DNA of 64,000 nucleotides from Liolophura sinensis (GCF_032854445.1 NC_088300.1:53048984-53112983), one strand, 5' to 3'. Shown: positions 35,401 through 49,545, counted from the first letter of the stretch. Notes: generated by a model from the sequence alone, not told the origin. Numbers and translations are program-made.

Positions 35401-36929
35401 TTTAGGTATTCAACAGCTTCTTAGAAAGGCTAAGTTTTTACGTAAACAATACTTATATGACAATGATGAAGACAAATCGTAGCGACACAGATGAGAACTG
35501 AGATTGGTAGAGTTCATAAGAAAGAGGTAAACATAGGACATGACAATAAGCATCGATCTAGGCAAATAGGAGAGCATCGATTAGCACTTCACAGCTTGTT
35601 TGATCAGCTCTAAGTGATAAGATGAAATATGGGCGGAGGTGCACAGCACCGCAAATAATCTCTTGGAGACAAACAAAAAAGCCTTGATTAAAGTCGATAC
35701 TCTCACTGTTCAGAGTTATTTGATTAACACTGTATATTCTGACATGCACGCTAACCCTCTGTGTGCTCTTGATGTCATATATTAATGCATATATTATAGA
35801 GCCAATAGTACGCTCGTGCTGTAAGTTATAAAACAAATTCATTAGGAGGGTCCACTACTGTTGGTTAGTAGCGTTCATGTCAACACTAAGTAGCCAATCT
35901 ATACGTCAAATCAGACATTCGTATACCAGTCGTCAGTCAAAATGGACGTTACGGGCCAATTCCAAAAACATGTTTCATCACAAACCACCACAGATATAGG
36001 AAAGTATATAAAATGCGAAATTAGGACAGGTTTATGCAATGAGTTTACAGTTAATCAATATCCAAACCGTGTACCATGCTTAGTTATAAGCTGTCTATAA
36101 TCGAAATATGTATCTCAATTGCGCTTTGATTGAAAATATATATCTAATGAGGCGATCTAATTCAACATATACAGGCCTAGCCCCAGGTTAAGCGGAATAA
36201 GACACAGTTATGAAGCAGAGCGCGAGGGATTCTGAACACTCTGTCCATATTTACCTACAAGAGAGTGTAAACAGAATTATGAAACTTCTCTCGTGTGTTT
36301 TTGGAACGAAAGCTTTCAATGAAAAATACAAAATCATATATAGACGTGGATAAGTTTGCTCATCTAACTACTAGATTGATGTAACAAAGAAAGATGAACG
36401 AAGTCCCCCCCCCCCCCGCCCCACTCGAGGTTCAGGTATATACGCAATAATGTAAAAGGGCCAGATATAAAGCTTGAGCATTCTGTCCTTTATATACTCT
36501 TACTTCCAGATCATTATCCCTTCTTGCGTTGGAATTCGCTGAATTGTCCTAATATTAAAAACTTCAGGAAGTTCAGGAAGTGTTTTTTTAGAGAAATACA
36601 TCTGTGTGGCATTGTGTTAAACATGAAACACAGGCTTATATGGGCCTACTCTTGCACACAGCCTTTGATTTGAGAAAATGTTTTACTATATTATATCATA
36701 CGTAAACAATGCAAGCTATTCTTAAAATATAGTTTTTCGTTCGCAGCACTGTTAAACATACAGAGTATGACAAAGACGGTGTCCGTGTGCGCTCATCCAG
36801 AACAATGTTTATGAAACTTCCATTCACCAGGACTTTTGTGGAGCAACGGGTTGCGATATTGCGCTTAAACTTGGTAAACATACTGTGATAGCAGGACCGC
36901 TCCTACCTAATTTGAGCGATGGTTATTAT
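32457..36929. other. No gene recognised
   Basis: Mostly AT-rich. At 32824-32974 the minus strand has an acceptor-like AATTTTCAG upstream of a frame reading MFAEDVEKSFSATEPLEEST, with a stop and no good donor: coding-like but unsupported. Near 35300-35470 the plus strand has a short coding-like stretch without a recognisable family. A C13 run lies at 36405-36417. Confidence 0.35.
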
Positions 36930-37185
36930 CTGGTGATCCAGTCGCTGAACAGTTAGCTTACCCAGACTTTAAGCAATACAGATTATACCCGTCCAGATAA
37001 TACCTACCAGTGATTTGATGACTTCGCTCGCCAGGCCATGCATAGACCAACATTGTGACACTTAGGTTACTGATACGTATTAAGCCAACCGCTGAACAGA
37101 GCCGCCGAACACTACCTTTAAGTATTACAAATGACGTGTCCAGATAATACCTACCAATGATTTGATGGCTTCGTTCGCTGTACAA
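36930..37185. repeat. 147-bp imperfect tandem duplication
   Basis: CGCTGAACAG (36943 and 37090) and GTCCAGATAATACCTACCA (36991 and 37138) recur with the same 147-bp offset, followed by GTGATTTGATGACTTCGCTC versus ATGATTTGATGGCTTCGTTC. Two copies, diverged between the anchors. Confidence 0.85.
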
Positions 37186-37324
37186 TATGGGGATATACTA
37201 AGACAAACGCGTGGGTTACTTATGCTACTTATGTCTAATTGAATGAATGATTATCGGCAGAATGTCCAAAAAGATTTGTGACTGACTTTTTATGTACCTC
37301 ACGGCTTAACGAATTTGAAGGTCC

Positions 37325-37560
37325 TCTATGGATCAGACAGATAGGTCGCGGGCTTGCGGGGACTGTCAACAAGGTTACGGGTTCGAATCAAGTTTAACTG
37401 CGACTTTAAGTAAGGCGGTTTGTCAGGAACCTAGAAAAGGGAGGTGGTGTACTTGGGGCACTCAAGGTTCCGCCACTCATAAACCTGACCACCGCCATGA
37501 AAGTGATAAATTTAAACAACAATCAAATATTGATTTTTATTCATTTATTTACTTCATCGT
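37325..37560 (+). mobile_element. Putative second tRNA-derived SINE
   Basis: Contains a box B-like GGGTTCGAATC at 37379-37389, then a body with a perfect inverted pair GGAACCT / AGGTTCC flanking GGGAGGTGGTGTACTTGGGG, and an A/T-rich end (CAACAATCAAATATTG then TTTATTCATTTATTTAC). It differs from the 7.4 kb family. No clear target-site duplication was seen, and box A is not convincing. Confidence 0.5.
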
Positions 37561-40500
37561 TGCTTAAAGCCATCAACCAAATATTGAATCAAAGCTGCTA
37601 TTAATCTCTTTCTACGGAAATCTAAACACGGTGCGGTAATGAGCAGACCTATGTGTTATGCATACAGTTGATGGCAGCGTGACTGACAGGATCTACATGC
37701 TAGGCACGTAGTTAATCTTGTGAGCTGCCAACCAATATCAGGTGGTTCGATTCTGATTCAGGTGTCATAATCCTGAAGTAAACACAACACGAACTTATTT
37801 TGAGTTATTATTATATCGCAAAAATTAAACACAACAAACATTGCTCTCGTATAGGTAAATGGAGAACACACGAGACGGCATGTAGAGATTCATTCAAACA
37901 GTTCAGGTAATTCAAAACACATTTCTGATCAGTCAGATTATTTGTGATGAAGACGCCCAGTTTTCAAAGCCAAATTTCAACTATCAGCTGGTTCCAAGGC
38001 ATTATATCTATAAAGGAAGACTTCTATATGCTTTTGTACGGAGGCATTGAAATTTGATCTGTTATTTTGAAGCGATAACAATGCGGTACGGCGAAAGTTT
38101 TGCACGCCGTACTGAATCATTGTCTTTGATGAAACGCTTTGTCATGGCGTCCGCGGTTGACTGCGATATTTATTTCACTGGTCTTTGATAGGGCATTAAT
38201 TTGAATTTGTACCTACAGAAGGGCGGATAGGTTTATGGGGAAAAAATTAAGAATATCCCGAGTAAATTCCCTCCAATCGCCTCTTGAATTAAAGCTTCGT
38301 CCCAATCAGCGAGACTTGGATTCGAAATTGCGACCTCACTGATCTGAGGTAAGGTTTTGAACAACACTGTATAGCGGAATGAGCCAGTCAGCCTTCCACC
38401 CCTCCGTGAGAAATGCTTTAAATGGATCATTAGGGCGTCATCCTCTTTCTTCATGCTCAAAGAAACTACGTTTAGTACTTCCATGCAAGAAATCACAAAT
38501 GTATTGCATAATACAAATTAAATTGAAGTGCTTTTCATTGTCGATACAGAGTGCTGAACGAGTAGGTCAATGCACAATGAGTCACCTACCTCCATCCCCA
38601 GCTCAGGCACTATGTTCTCCTTTTCCGTGTTAATCACAGGCATTTATGCAGCGTAAATCCGCATATCAGTGATCACAGAACTCACAAATAAGCTCTCTAA
38701 TCATAGTCGCATAGGAAGCCCCTGTGGACAAACCTGTCCTCCACTATAACTAACACAGAGAATTTAGTCTTGTACCGCGCGTACTCCGCCCTGTGACGCT
38801 AAATCCTAACTTTGAGCTACACCGAGAAAAAGTTCGAATTCCTGATTGCATGAAGACGAAGTTTTGTTGGAGAAAAGTCTATCCGAGTGTTGTGTTGAGA
38901 GGGTTTATTGACGGTCCCTGTACCCGGGATGCGCCAGCCTTTCCCTGTCTCCTCACTACCCTCAGGAACATGCCTGCTATGGCGATATCGACCAAATAAT
39001 CCGCTTCCGGATCTACCCGTTAAAACAATCGTGGTGGATGCAAGGCTTTGGGGCTTAAATCCAGGCTGCTCTATTTAAACCATTATGTCAAAGAGAGAAA
39101 GTCAGTTTTGCCGGTTCTGTGTGGGTAGTCAACAAAAGCAGCCTTATTCAGGTGCGTGCGTGCTTCTATGTGCTCTCTGATGCACTGCTACCCGCCTTGG
39201 GCTTTCACTAATATTCTAGAGTTTGAGTGCATTCCGGAACTGTGTACAGTTGTGGTTTTTTTAGTGCAAAGTGGTAGATGTGCTTGTTGTCCTACGCTCT
39301 AGCAATCAAGTTATAGTTTCAGGGGTGCGCTGAAGCAGACGAGCTCATCGCAAAAAACACTTGCCAAATTCAGAAGGCTGGCCAATTGGTAAACAGACGG
39401 TACACATCGACAAGGGAACGAGTATGAGATTTGCAATGGCGTATATGAGTGCTAGTGAGATTGGCCCCTGTGAGGGCTCACTCATTCAAATGAATATGTC
39501 ATATTGACTTCATATAAGCTGAGCTGGCAGGATGCTGGGAAGTCCTAAAGCCAATTTAATAATATTATTGGATATGCAGTACAATACCGTGGATGATAAA
39601 CTGCGCAGTGACCATGTTCAGCCGCAAAACTCACGTTTGATGGTATGTTTAATGCATGGTCTAATATTATCACCCTGGCCTTAAGTAGTTATGAACTGAT
39701 CCAGGTGGACCTAATAACTACAAATGAACTCATTAGAGCCTGACTTTGTCGCATATTTTAGCTTATGTTCATGTAGCACTTTCATCATATAACTCAAGTA
39801 GCACAACAGCGTACAAATACCAAACAAAAAACAGCATTAGTATTTCTCAGAACATAATTATCGTAATGGCTGAAAACGTGTAGGACACAGATTACTCCAA
39901 GGTAGCTGCAACACTATACTAATGTAACTCTCAGTATCAGTGCAACCTACCTCTGTGAGGACACTTTCACCAGAAACAACAACTCGAATGCGTCCTTTAT
40001 TTAGTATCCCGTGAGTCCCTTCATCATCCGAAGTGTATATATGTCAAAGCTAACACCAATGAACCATCTTTAACAGTAATCCAACGGTTTAAACTTTTGA
40101 ATCGAACAACGAAATAGTTCGCGTGGAGGCACGTTGAACCGGTGCTTGATCGCTACGATTGTGGTGTCTCAGCTAGCTTGGACTAAACACAGAGCCATCA
40201 TGTGTCACAGATATTACTAATATTTCTGCTGCCTGAGTAAATCCAAAACCTATGCATTGGTATTTTACTGAAACACCAGCTCATTGAGAACCATGTCTTC
40301 ATTCTGTAATTCCCAGACTATCTTGGGCTTCCATTTTAGAAAATTACAGTTTATTAATCTTTATGATCTGTCAATTTGCTACTCTTTTGTTCTACACATA
40401 AATCAGTTGAATATGTTTTTACAAAGATGTTTAATTTCCGTATTAAGTTTTAGTCAAGTTTCTGTTCTGTACCGACGTAATCGCATGAACGCCGCTTCTT

Positions 40501-43500
40501 TTTTCTTCAGATTTTGATCCGGGAATTCATCCTTCAAACAATCTGTGAGACTGCATACCGGATATCAGCGCACGGCGTGCATGTCCTGCGTGCACTATGA
40601 TCACACATTATCATTCAGGTCTGTGCGTACCCAGTAAACCTGTCTTACCATAACCTGTAAACCTGTTAAAAATCAACCGCCTTTGACAACTAAATCGACA
40701 TAAAAAGTGCGACTTTAAATCTATGCGTTCAAGCAGACATTCGTATACCAGCCTGAAGCCGATATAGACATTCGATACAGACGGTTCAATAATCGCAAGA
40801 CTCATCCATACGACTGTCGTTTCATAAGTGACTTCACAGAATAAACTAACAGTTACAATGACTGGCAGTCTGTATATACTGTATATGGAAGCTGTCTTCT
40901 TCGCACATCAGAGTGGACTGATACTGATCTGAGATGAACAACGATATCATTACTATAAGTGATAACTACGGAATACATAATCAACCCACGAACAGACTGC
41001 AAAATCGAAGAGGAGCTATTTTTGCTGTGATCAAACCAGTTTTAAACTTTATACAAACACATGCAAGTTCATGTTTAATGTCTCAATTCCTTTTTTCTAT
41101 TTTTGTCAAATGAAATCATGGAAACAATTTCACACTGCTTTTCTTCCAGAGTTTGTGAAAGCAGCTCATTACGACGCGGCAAAGAGCCCATAATTTGTTC
41201 CTCATATTACCGACTAATTGTCGAGATAGAGCAAGTTACCTGGTTAATCAATTAAATCCATAACACGATTCCCAAGCACGACTCTCCGACTAAGTATATT
41301 AGCTGACCCTCGCTTTCGGCGGACTCGATAAGGCCGGACTCTTCCGACAATTACCGATATCTACCGAATAAGACATAGTGCCAGTTCGTCGAACGATCAA
41401 TGATTCAAGTGAAGTGATAGTATAATTCTGTAAAGACAAAAATGGTACGTTTTACGAAGGTATAATTTGCATTAAATATTGACAACGTGACTGAAATAGT
41501 GTTGCTTACATGTTGTAGCTGTGTTTGTTTTGTTTTACTGGTTTACTTAAGCACGTAGAATACAAGACACAATGCCTCTGGCGATTATGTCATATTAAAG
41601 GTTAAGTTGTCACATGTAACCCAGACATGCAAAAAAGATGGATCGAACGATTAGATCCGTTAAATTCATGACCATTAAAATAACGACTGTACCTGCCCGA
41701 GATTTAAAAAAAAAACGCAATTAATTCATAATTAAAAACAGAACCGTTTAGAGGCGGTGTTACTGGTTTTCTTTTTTTACATCAAAGCAACGTCCTACTC
41801 ATGAACCTGAAGACTGCTGCTAGACATGCCATGTCTTCATCCAGAGAGATTCACACGGGCTTCAACCAGATCCTGTGGTTAATAGCATGGACTCTAACAC
41901 AAGCGATATCCCCGCCTTACAAGCTGGACGTGCACAAATATAATGGAGTTACTCATAACAGGGGAATGCGAGACCTGAATTGTGACAATGTGTTTCAAGA
42001 TCTGAACTTTAAAAAGGACGACAAAAGGATATATTCAGTCTCTGAACGGCAGTGTTTTAACAATCACAAAGTTGTTAAGCCTTAAACTGACCGGTACATG
42101 GGCTGTGAAATATGGTGTGAGAAATGGCATGAGGTGATAAGGCAGGTGTTCAAACTTCACTAACGGCTTTTTGATATGCAGACATTTTTACCGGTTTTTA
42201 CCTTCTGGAAAGCAGCGGAGCGTGCCCCTAGAAACACACCACATCTCCACCACCCTCAACTCACCACCCTAAGCCCCCAGCCCCCACCCCCACCCACAAC
42301 CCCCACCCACCTCTTTCCGCACCTTCCTTCTCCACGCACACCTAAAAATGGGTCCCTCTCCATCACTCTAGACTGCATACTTTTCAAAACTGTATGTGAA
42401 CATCTTGTTATGATGTACTCAACCCAACCTGTATTTAAAACATTTTATATACATGTCATTCATTGTGTGAAAGGGGAGAAATATGCGGGATATATGAATG
42501 TACCAACTGAATTAAAATATTACAATTTTATGTCCGAGCTCCACGGTATTATGTAGGAGTTGACCAAACAGAACATTATTGGAAAATACCTAAATATAAG
42601 TCACACCGCACGCATAACGTCACAAATATGAATAGTCAACTCATTTCAATGTCTGAATGTGGAATGTATGCTGGTATTTCTGTTATGACGGCGGATCATG
42701 GTATAGCTATGATGTACTATTCATAATTCAGGAGCTATGCACCTGACAGAACCATTATATCGCGGAGCAGGTCTATATATGGCTTCATATGATACGTCTC
42801 CTCTTGATATCGTTATATGTGTATGGTGCGGGTTCCTGTATCGTTACACATATAGGCCTACTGTTCGTTGCTACACGTGTGCCGAATTCCAAAGGAATGT
42901 TTCTTATTGTAATGAACAGAGCATTATGCTATGGAAGCCAAGTTTCAGTGGAGAAACGAGACATTTTTCACACGTTGTCCTGTTTACAATTGCTACATCC
43001 ATTAGGTGAACTGCACTCTTCTTAATGTTAGCCTATAGCTCTCTTCGAGGCAGGCATTTAACGGAATAGTTACTTATTTTAGCTATCACATTACATTAAC
43101 GTATTACGGTGGCGTTTTGCTATCTGGGCCAGCTGAGAAAGTTAAGCGTGCAAAAATGAAACATACACGAGTCATCCATCTATGGTATAAATTGTAAAAT
43201 GAGCACAAAGTACATACGAATGTTCTCGATTTTGAATAAATAAGTAAAGAGCTCCAACAAAGCAGAACTGAACACCTAGGTAGTATTGCTTTAAACCAAT
43301 GTTTTATGTGTCTACACCAATGTCTCGGTGAACTTTCAGCAAAGTACCTCAGTCTACTGCAATATATTATTCAGCAGGAAATGTCCGACAGAGTTAGAGA
43401 GAAAACACTGCTCATTAAAGCATAAAGTATTTTATGGAAATCCTTTTTATGAATCTAACAAGTGCTTTGAGTCGTGTTTTAAGACCATAAATGTTGACTT

Positions 43501-46500
43501 AACGAGTATAGCTTTCGATAATGTAATACATAGTTCACTATATTTCAAAAAAAAAAAAAGACAGCAGCCATATTTAACTTGTCAACTGAAAAAGACGATG
43601 CAACAAATTCAGTATGTTAACTGATACGTATATTCTGATCTGTGTTATATCAGGCATAACTTACGACATCATAGTCCGTATGTCCCTCACGTATTGCAAA
43701 TATTCAGGTGCATGCTTTCTCTGGAAAGCAGTCTAGAGGTATACATGTAATATACAATACTTATGATTTGAACAGCTTAGCTATTTTGCATGAATGCACT
43801 CGGTGTACACGCGACCTTCAACACGTACATGTATGCTTTAAGTGTACCTGCAAGGTAAGGTACAGGCTACGAGGTTATCAGATCGGACAGGTCACAATTC
43901 GGAATTTGAAGTGACTATATGGATTAGTGACGAGCACAAGAGTACGTGATCAGACTTGTGTTTCTCGGTTCAGTAGTTAAGTGAGACAAACGCGTCTTAT
44001 ACTTCTCGCCCAGTCGGCCCTAATAATAATCCATTATCTTAAACGAAATCAAACTTTTGAATTTTTACCGGTGGAACGATTTAACGGGTAACCCTGCACC
44101 AATTGTTTTTGCCTGTCGAGCGTTACACGCTTACCTTCTCAGGTGGTAATTCCCAAGCGCCTGAGATTCATCTATTATTTATCTGTCTCATATTTCAATG
44201 GAGAGAACAGTCACTGATTTCTTATGTAGAGAAGATAAAAAAAACATAATGGACGCATTTTTCATGAGGTGTTTTTGCTATATGTGGGGTTTGTGAGAGT
44301 TCTCCAGCATCAAATATGAGTACATGTAGAAGTAAAGATATCCTGCGTATGTAATAACTAGCTTTGGAAACTCCAGTGTAACCAAGTACAGATGTCATGC
44401 ACCGGTTATTTATTTATTTATTTATTAGCGCGCTAACAAACTGAGTCAAGGAAGCTCCTGTCCATTTACACCAACTTATTCTGTTTCACCAACTGTGTTC
44501 TGGGGTTTATTCTGTTTTCCCATAGCATCATGGCTGACGCAGACTTAAGTAGCAAAAAATGCAGTAATGTAAATTGCAATTTATTAGATGTCACTGGTCT
44601 AGAAGTAAAAAATAAAAATACTGTGCCGTCATCACATTTAAGAAAGAATAATATTTAAGAAAGATCAGACAGAGCATATAGAGAGTCATACACGTATTAC
44701 CGGTGAAATCAGATCCCTTAATTGTCAGTTTACCTCAGTTAGGGTTTTATTCTAACTGTTCATATAAATACTTAGACAGTAGCAACTTACACGCTTCCAA
44801 GCATAACAGCTTGAGCAGAAATCATGTTAATTGAAATTTAAAACAGACACACTGGGTGCAAACTCCTCTAATCTCACACAAAAGGCCTGTTATCATATGA
44901 GTTTAAGGTATCATATATAAACACGTGCAATGTAGCAAATTCTACACTCTAGAAATAGGATTATGTTTCTCGTTATGCAACAATGATAGAGCTTATTTTC
45001 TTAAAACTTCGAAAATCCGGTTTGCTTTATTATTTCGGCAATGGCGTTCTCTGGCAGGTTATAACGCCATATGGCGACATGAATTACGGCAAAAGTGAAG
45101 AAAACAAAACCATCTGAGGTTTTGTGATTATGGGCACTGTGCAAACCGAGACACAAGCAATTTATTCACATATCCAGATCTTCCAAATCATCTTCGTTTA
45201 TATGAATGGTGTTTGTCAGTTTCTTTCTTAACGGAAGGGTATAGACACCAACAGACTTTATGCTGCTATTTGCGTGTTATACCCTTGTCAGTAGCAAACA
45301 AGGTCACCATAATATCGGTAATGGAATAAAGTTTCTCCGCTGATCCAGCTGTAGGTTTCAGGGTGTAACAGATAACCAATGCGAAACACTAGAGGTCGAC
45401 TTAACCCTGCACATAAGAAGAAAGCAACTGGAATGTAACAATTTCAATTTGGGTACACGTCCATGATCTATTTGCGTTTATTCTAGAAGAGATTGAGTGT
45501 GTAACGTCAGGTAGCGACGTGCGCATACATGTATGGCACAAAACTCTCGTCTTTCAAGGTTATGTAAATAGTTATGTCTTATAGGCATGTCTAACTCTAT
45601 GGGAATGTCACCAATCATGTATGCAGTAGGCTGTAATGGTATAGGTAATATTGCTTAACCTCATGTTCCACGTGATTTTGTACCGTTAATCCAACTTAAA
45701 CCTACATATTCATCATTATGGTTATTATACAGGGTAACATGGTTGTAGTGGTTAGCAGCATATTACATAACGAGAGTTAAATGACTTTAAAAAGGCGTTT
45801 ACCCCAGATAAGCATTACTTGGGCAGACGTATTGAGGTTAATGTATAAGATAAAAGCAGGACTTATGGGTCAGGCAGGCTTTTTGTTTTAAAACCAAACC
45901 AAACCAACAAAGATAAGAACACTGCAGCCACGTGCTTTCGAAAGTGCATTATTTCCATGAACAAGTGTCGTTGCCTGATTGCAAATCTCGTAAACAAACT
46001 AATACGTGATAGCAAAGACGGATAGGGTGTACAACATGCACGGGCTTAAATGGTCAAATTTTCTGACAACATTTGAGTACAATCTTCCAAAGTCCAAACC
46101 CTCCTTTTGCTTTCGAACCTAGTCTGGTAAATGGGAGAGTGATTTACGCTCCACAAGGATCGCCTATAATCCTATAGATAAATGTCCTCCTTACATTTTA
46201 CATTTGTGGTACGGGCACATTAATACCTAGACATAAATCTAGCCCGATTGTGGCTACAGCTCAGAAACGACTGCTGTTTCAGGATTTTTTTATTTTTAAA
46301 TAACCATAAACATGCAGAATAACATGACTACGCGAAATCATTTCATGATTGCATGTCTGTTTCCATGAATATTTAGGCTGAATTACACCGTGAGTAACCA
46401 TGGGCAATGTCACGGTGACATTGGGAACAAAATGTCCTAAGCTAAACCCGGATGACCTCTACATGCAGTTTTCAAAGAATGTCGATGCGATTTGAGAGAC

Positions 46501-47385
46501 GCACAAACCCCAATGAGACATCATCGCAGAGCATACTGATATTAAATAACATTAAATAATACAGAGACAATGGTCCTGTATCAATGAATAATATAGTATT
46601 AAGTTACTTTATAAATATGGCAAGGAAAACTTGTACCGGGAGGTATCAAATAACCTTTGCGCACCGGCCTGATGGAGATACTGAAGTGTATAGCATAATA
46701 TAGTTTGACCATTGCACTATAACCCTCCCAAGAAGAGCTTCCAAAAAAAGCCTCATGTTTACCTCTATGAGTTTCACATTTGCATGAATATACGAGTATA
46801 TCCAGTTAGCTGTCGCGCTTATCAGAAAATGTGGTCAATTATATGCCCTACATTCCATGCACAGTAGCAGTTAAATATTCATAATGTATTCTCTCATACA
46901 TCAGGGTACTATATACAAGGGTAAGCACTGATAGGCACATTAAATCAGGTACGCCTAGCCGTTGAACTCATTTCTATTTTAAGTCTCATGCAATGAATTA
47001 AAACTAAAAAATGTATATATTAAATGTAAAAATAAAGCTGGCTTAAAGTTTTGATAACTTTAATGTACCAACAAGCTTGATCATGCTTAGACTCTACAAG
47101 TCGAGTAATTATATTGGGTTACACCATAACTCTAGCTGAAGTCTACCGAGCGTTTCAAACTAACGCTGAGGCAGCGACATACATGTGCTTCGGTGACCCC
47201 GTCAGCTGATTGATCTCACTAGCTGTATCTGTGGCAGGTGTACCTGTCTAGACGTTGAAGAGGTAAGGTTTGAAAGTTAAGGCCAGTTAACATTTCTCAG
47301 GGAAGACAGCACCCGTCTTATGAGAGAACAACACAGTTAGAGGGCAAAAATTATTAACTTCCGAACAGTTGGACTCAAAACTCAC
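37561..47385. other. No gene recognised
   Basis: Long AT-rich stretch with short open frames only. It contains a C-rich low-complexity block at 42241-42320, a TTTA run at 44408-44428 and dispersed repeat copy B (44690-44777). A box B-like GGTGGTTCGATTCTG at 37737-37751 may be another SINE scrap. The frame at 41801-42085 (94 codons, with a hydrophobic ILWLIAWTLTQAIS stretch) has no other support. Confidence 0.4.
44690..44777 (-). repeat. Dispersed repeat, copy B (inverted relative to copy A)
   Basis: On the minus strand it reads CAGTTAGAATAAAACCC, TAACTGAGGTAAACTGAC, then GATTTCACCGGTAATACGTG, clearly homologous to 9079-9170. The inner CAGTTAG/CTAACTG pair forms a hairpin. The two copies show that this is a repeat, but no full boundaries can be set. 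Confidence 0.6.
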
Positions 47386-47427
47386 CTCGTCCTGCTTTGT
47401 AGTCCCGTATGAATATGAAGTGGCCAT
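47386..47427 (-). CDS. Candidate alternative first exon (MATSYSYGTTKQDE)
   Basis: GAGCATGG is a strong start context (A at -3, G at +4). Fourteen codons end at a consensus donor GAG|GTGAGT in phase 0. An AT-rich ATAAATTA lies about 12 bp upstream. It could be a first exon of the peptidase (exon 2 begins in phase 0, 28 kb away) or of another minus-strand gene whose remaining exons I could not find. It is the best of the distal first-exon candidates. Confidence 0.4.
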
Positions 47428-49545
47428 GCTCAGGTATAATTTATGACTATATGGCCCAGTATCTCACAAAACTTCCCTCGGTACCCTGTTCAGGTGTGCC
47501 CTGCGCTTCGGAAGCTTTAGCACGCTGTCAAAATGGCTGCCCAGGTCCACACAACGTGTAGGCTAGACAAACATGTAAGCCCCGCTAAACAGTTTTTTTT
47601 CACTCAGCGTCTTGACAATGCAGCCAAGTCCAAATATAGAGCGGTCTGTATGACATTTACCGGGATCACCCGAGTCCTACCTGGCCAGCCGAGAGAGACT
47701 GGGGATGTACAGGTACATACACGTCTTAACACGTGAACTGCGCCCCAGGGGGTAGCAGCGAATAAGCACATGGTAAAAGTAATATACTTACAAAAGGGTT
47801 GACCAGAATGCCAAAGTAGTTTAATTCACGGCTATTTAGTCATTAGTCTTATAACATTGGGATTCTTTCCTTCATTCATCGCGTAGGGCTCCCCTACCCG
47901 AAATCCTGCTGAAAAACATGATAGTTCAGTTGCTGAAAAAAGAATTACGTTACCGTGACAAAAGATTTGAAACTTCTATAGCTAAATTACGGAGTTAAAA
48001 AGTATATTGATGTAATTTACACTCTGATGCAATTTACACATGTGCCTACAAAACATTGCTGGCTTCCCAGTTTTTCTTCGCATGTATGAAAATCTGTTTC
48101 TTTCCTTACGCACTTAAAGCATAATTTTTTAATGAATCAGACTGACTTCCTTTCCCCACATCTTGTTAATGTTAAGAGAGTGAAGGATGTATTTTGACAT
48201 ATCAACTCCGAGTACCCCGCTCCGTCCGCCCTGCTTTACCGTAACTTAGACAGCTTCACCCTGGTCTCCACGGTCCCATAAAACACAGTCTCAGAAACTT
48301 TACCACATAGCCATCATTTGTTAGCCGGGAACACAATAGGATCTACGCAGATCCACAAATACCACGACTTTCTCTCCACTTTGACATTTCACTACTTTGA
48401 TAGAATATCAAACGTCCAACCGACATCAAGGCGAAATACCGTCTTGAAATATGGCCAAGCAAGTTTTTGTTCCCTGTACCGTCTTCAGTCAGCAGCGTGC
48501 TGTCTGTTAAGCAGCCGGGTAGGCCCTCTAGTTAGGTATAACAAGCGCGCCTCTAATGTGTTCGTTTCGACTGAACCTCTGAATAAAAATGACCGATAAA
48601 GGGTTTAATAGTTTGATAGACATTTTGATGCATCTAATGATGATTTAGAACGGTGTAGTGTATCAGACCTTCATTTGGCTCCATACTGATACAAATGTGA
48701 ATTGTATGGTGTTCTCAGAGGATATAATACAGGACTTTATATTAAGAAATATTCAATACTTTTTGAACATCCGCTCAGTCGCTATATTCATACATTGATT
48801 TCGTGATCACTTCTGTACAGGTGCGTGTATGTATTGGCACATATTTGAGACAACACTGGGGCAGGTTGGAGCGAGACCCCTGTGTCACAAAGCCTGGACT
48901 GTATGGTTTCTTGTCTTCACTACCTACATATTCTGATCAGAACTGGATCCCAATGACAGCCAGTCCATAGGATTATTACACATTGATCGACATTCATTCA
49001 AAGGCCTTAGATTAGCTCCATATTTCACGGGTGAATGCGCCCAATTTGCTGCCTTTCGTATTTCCGCCTCGCTTAGCAAGATAATGTAAATGACGATAAC
49101 TTATCGGTCACTGCAGGGAGATCTTACTCGCAGTATACAAGAAGATGGTAATTCCCTGGACTTTATCAGGATTTAAATATATCTTCGCGTTGTGTTAATT
49201 TTTCTGGGGGCTTTTTTCCGGTAAACGCATGTTTACTGTTATGTAGACAATAAGCAAGGCACGTTTGGTAGACCGGCTCTATCCGAATCGATTCAAAGGA
49301 TTCCTTCAGTAGTTTAGTCAGTTTGTACTCAATTAAGACCCAGCGGAATTGACAAGCTGAAGATAATAAGTGAAGCGTGCATAATTCCAGAGATATTTTG
49401 TACAGATGTTGCGCTGTAGCAAAATATGCATTTCCAGACAGGAAAAATGACCCATACGTGTTTGCATCTAATGCCAGATTATTGTGTATTAAGCAGATTT
49501 CCTGTACACTGTAACACCCACATATCCATTGCAAACTTGACTTAC
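47428..49545. other. No gene recognised
   Basis: Short open frames only, including a 122-codon minus-strand frame at 49166-49534 with no recognisable motif, treated as chance. Confidence 0.4.

Noticed and set aside
39951-39995. Minus segment reading IRVVVSGESVLTE before GAG|GTAGGT
   Set aside because: Looks coding, but it has no polypyrimidine acceptor and no neighbour exon; too short to support.
44131-44180. Exon-like minus segment ending AGAAG|GTAAGC
   Set aside because: The donor is good, but the ATG frame stops before it and no matching phase partner or family similarity was found.
49166-49534. 122-codon minus-strand open frame
   Set aside because: No motif, no splice signals at useful positions, and composition like its surroundings.
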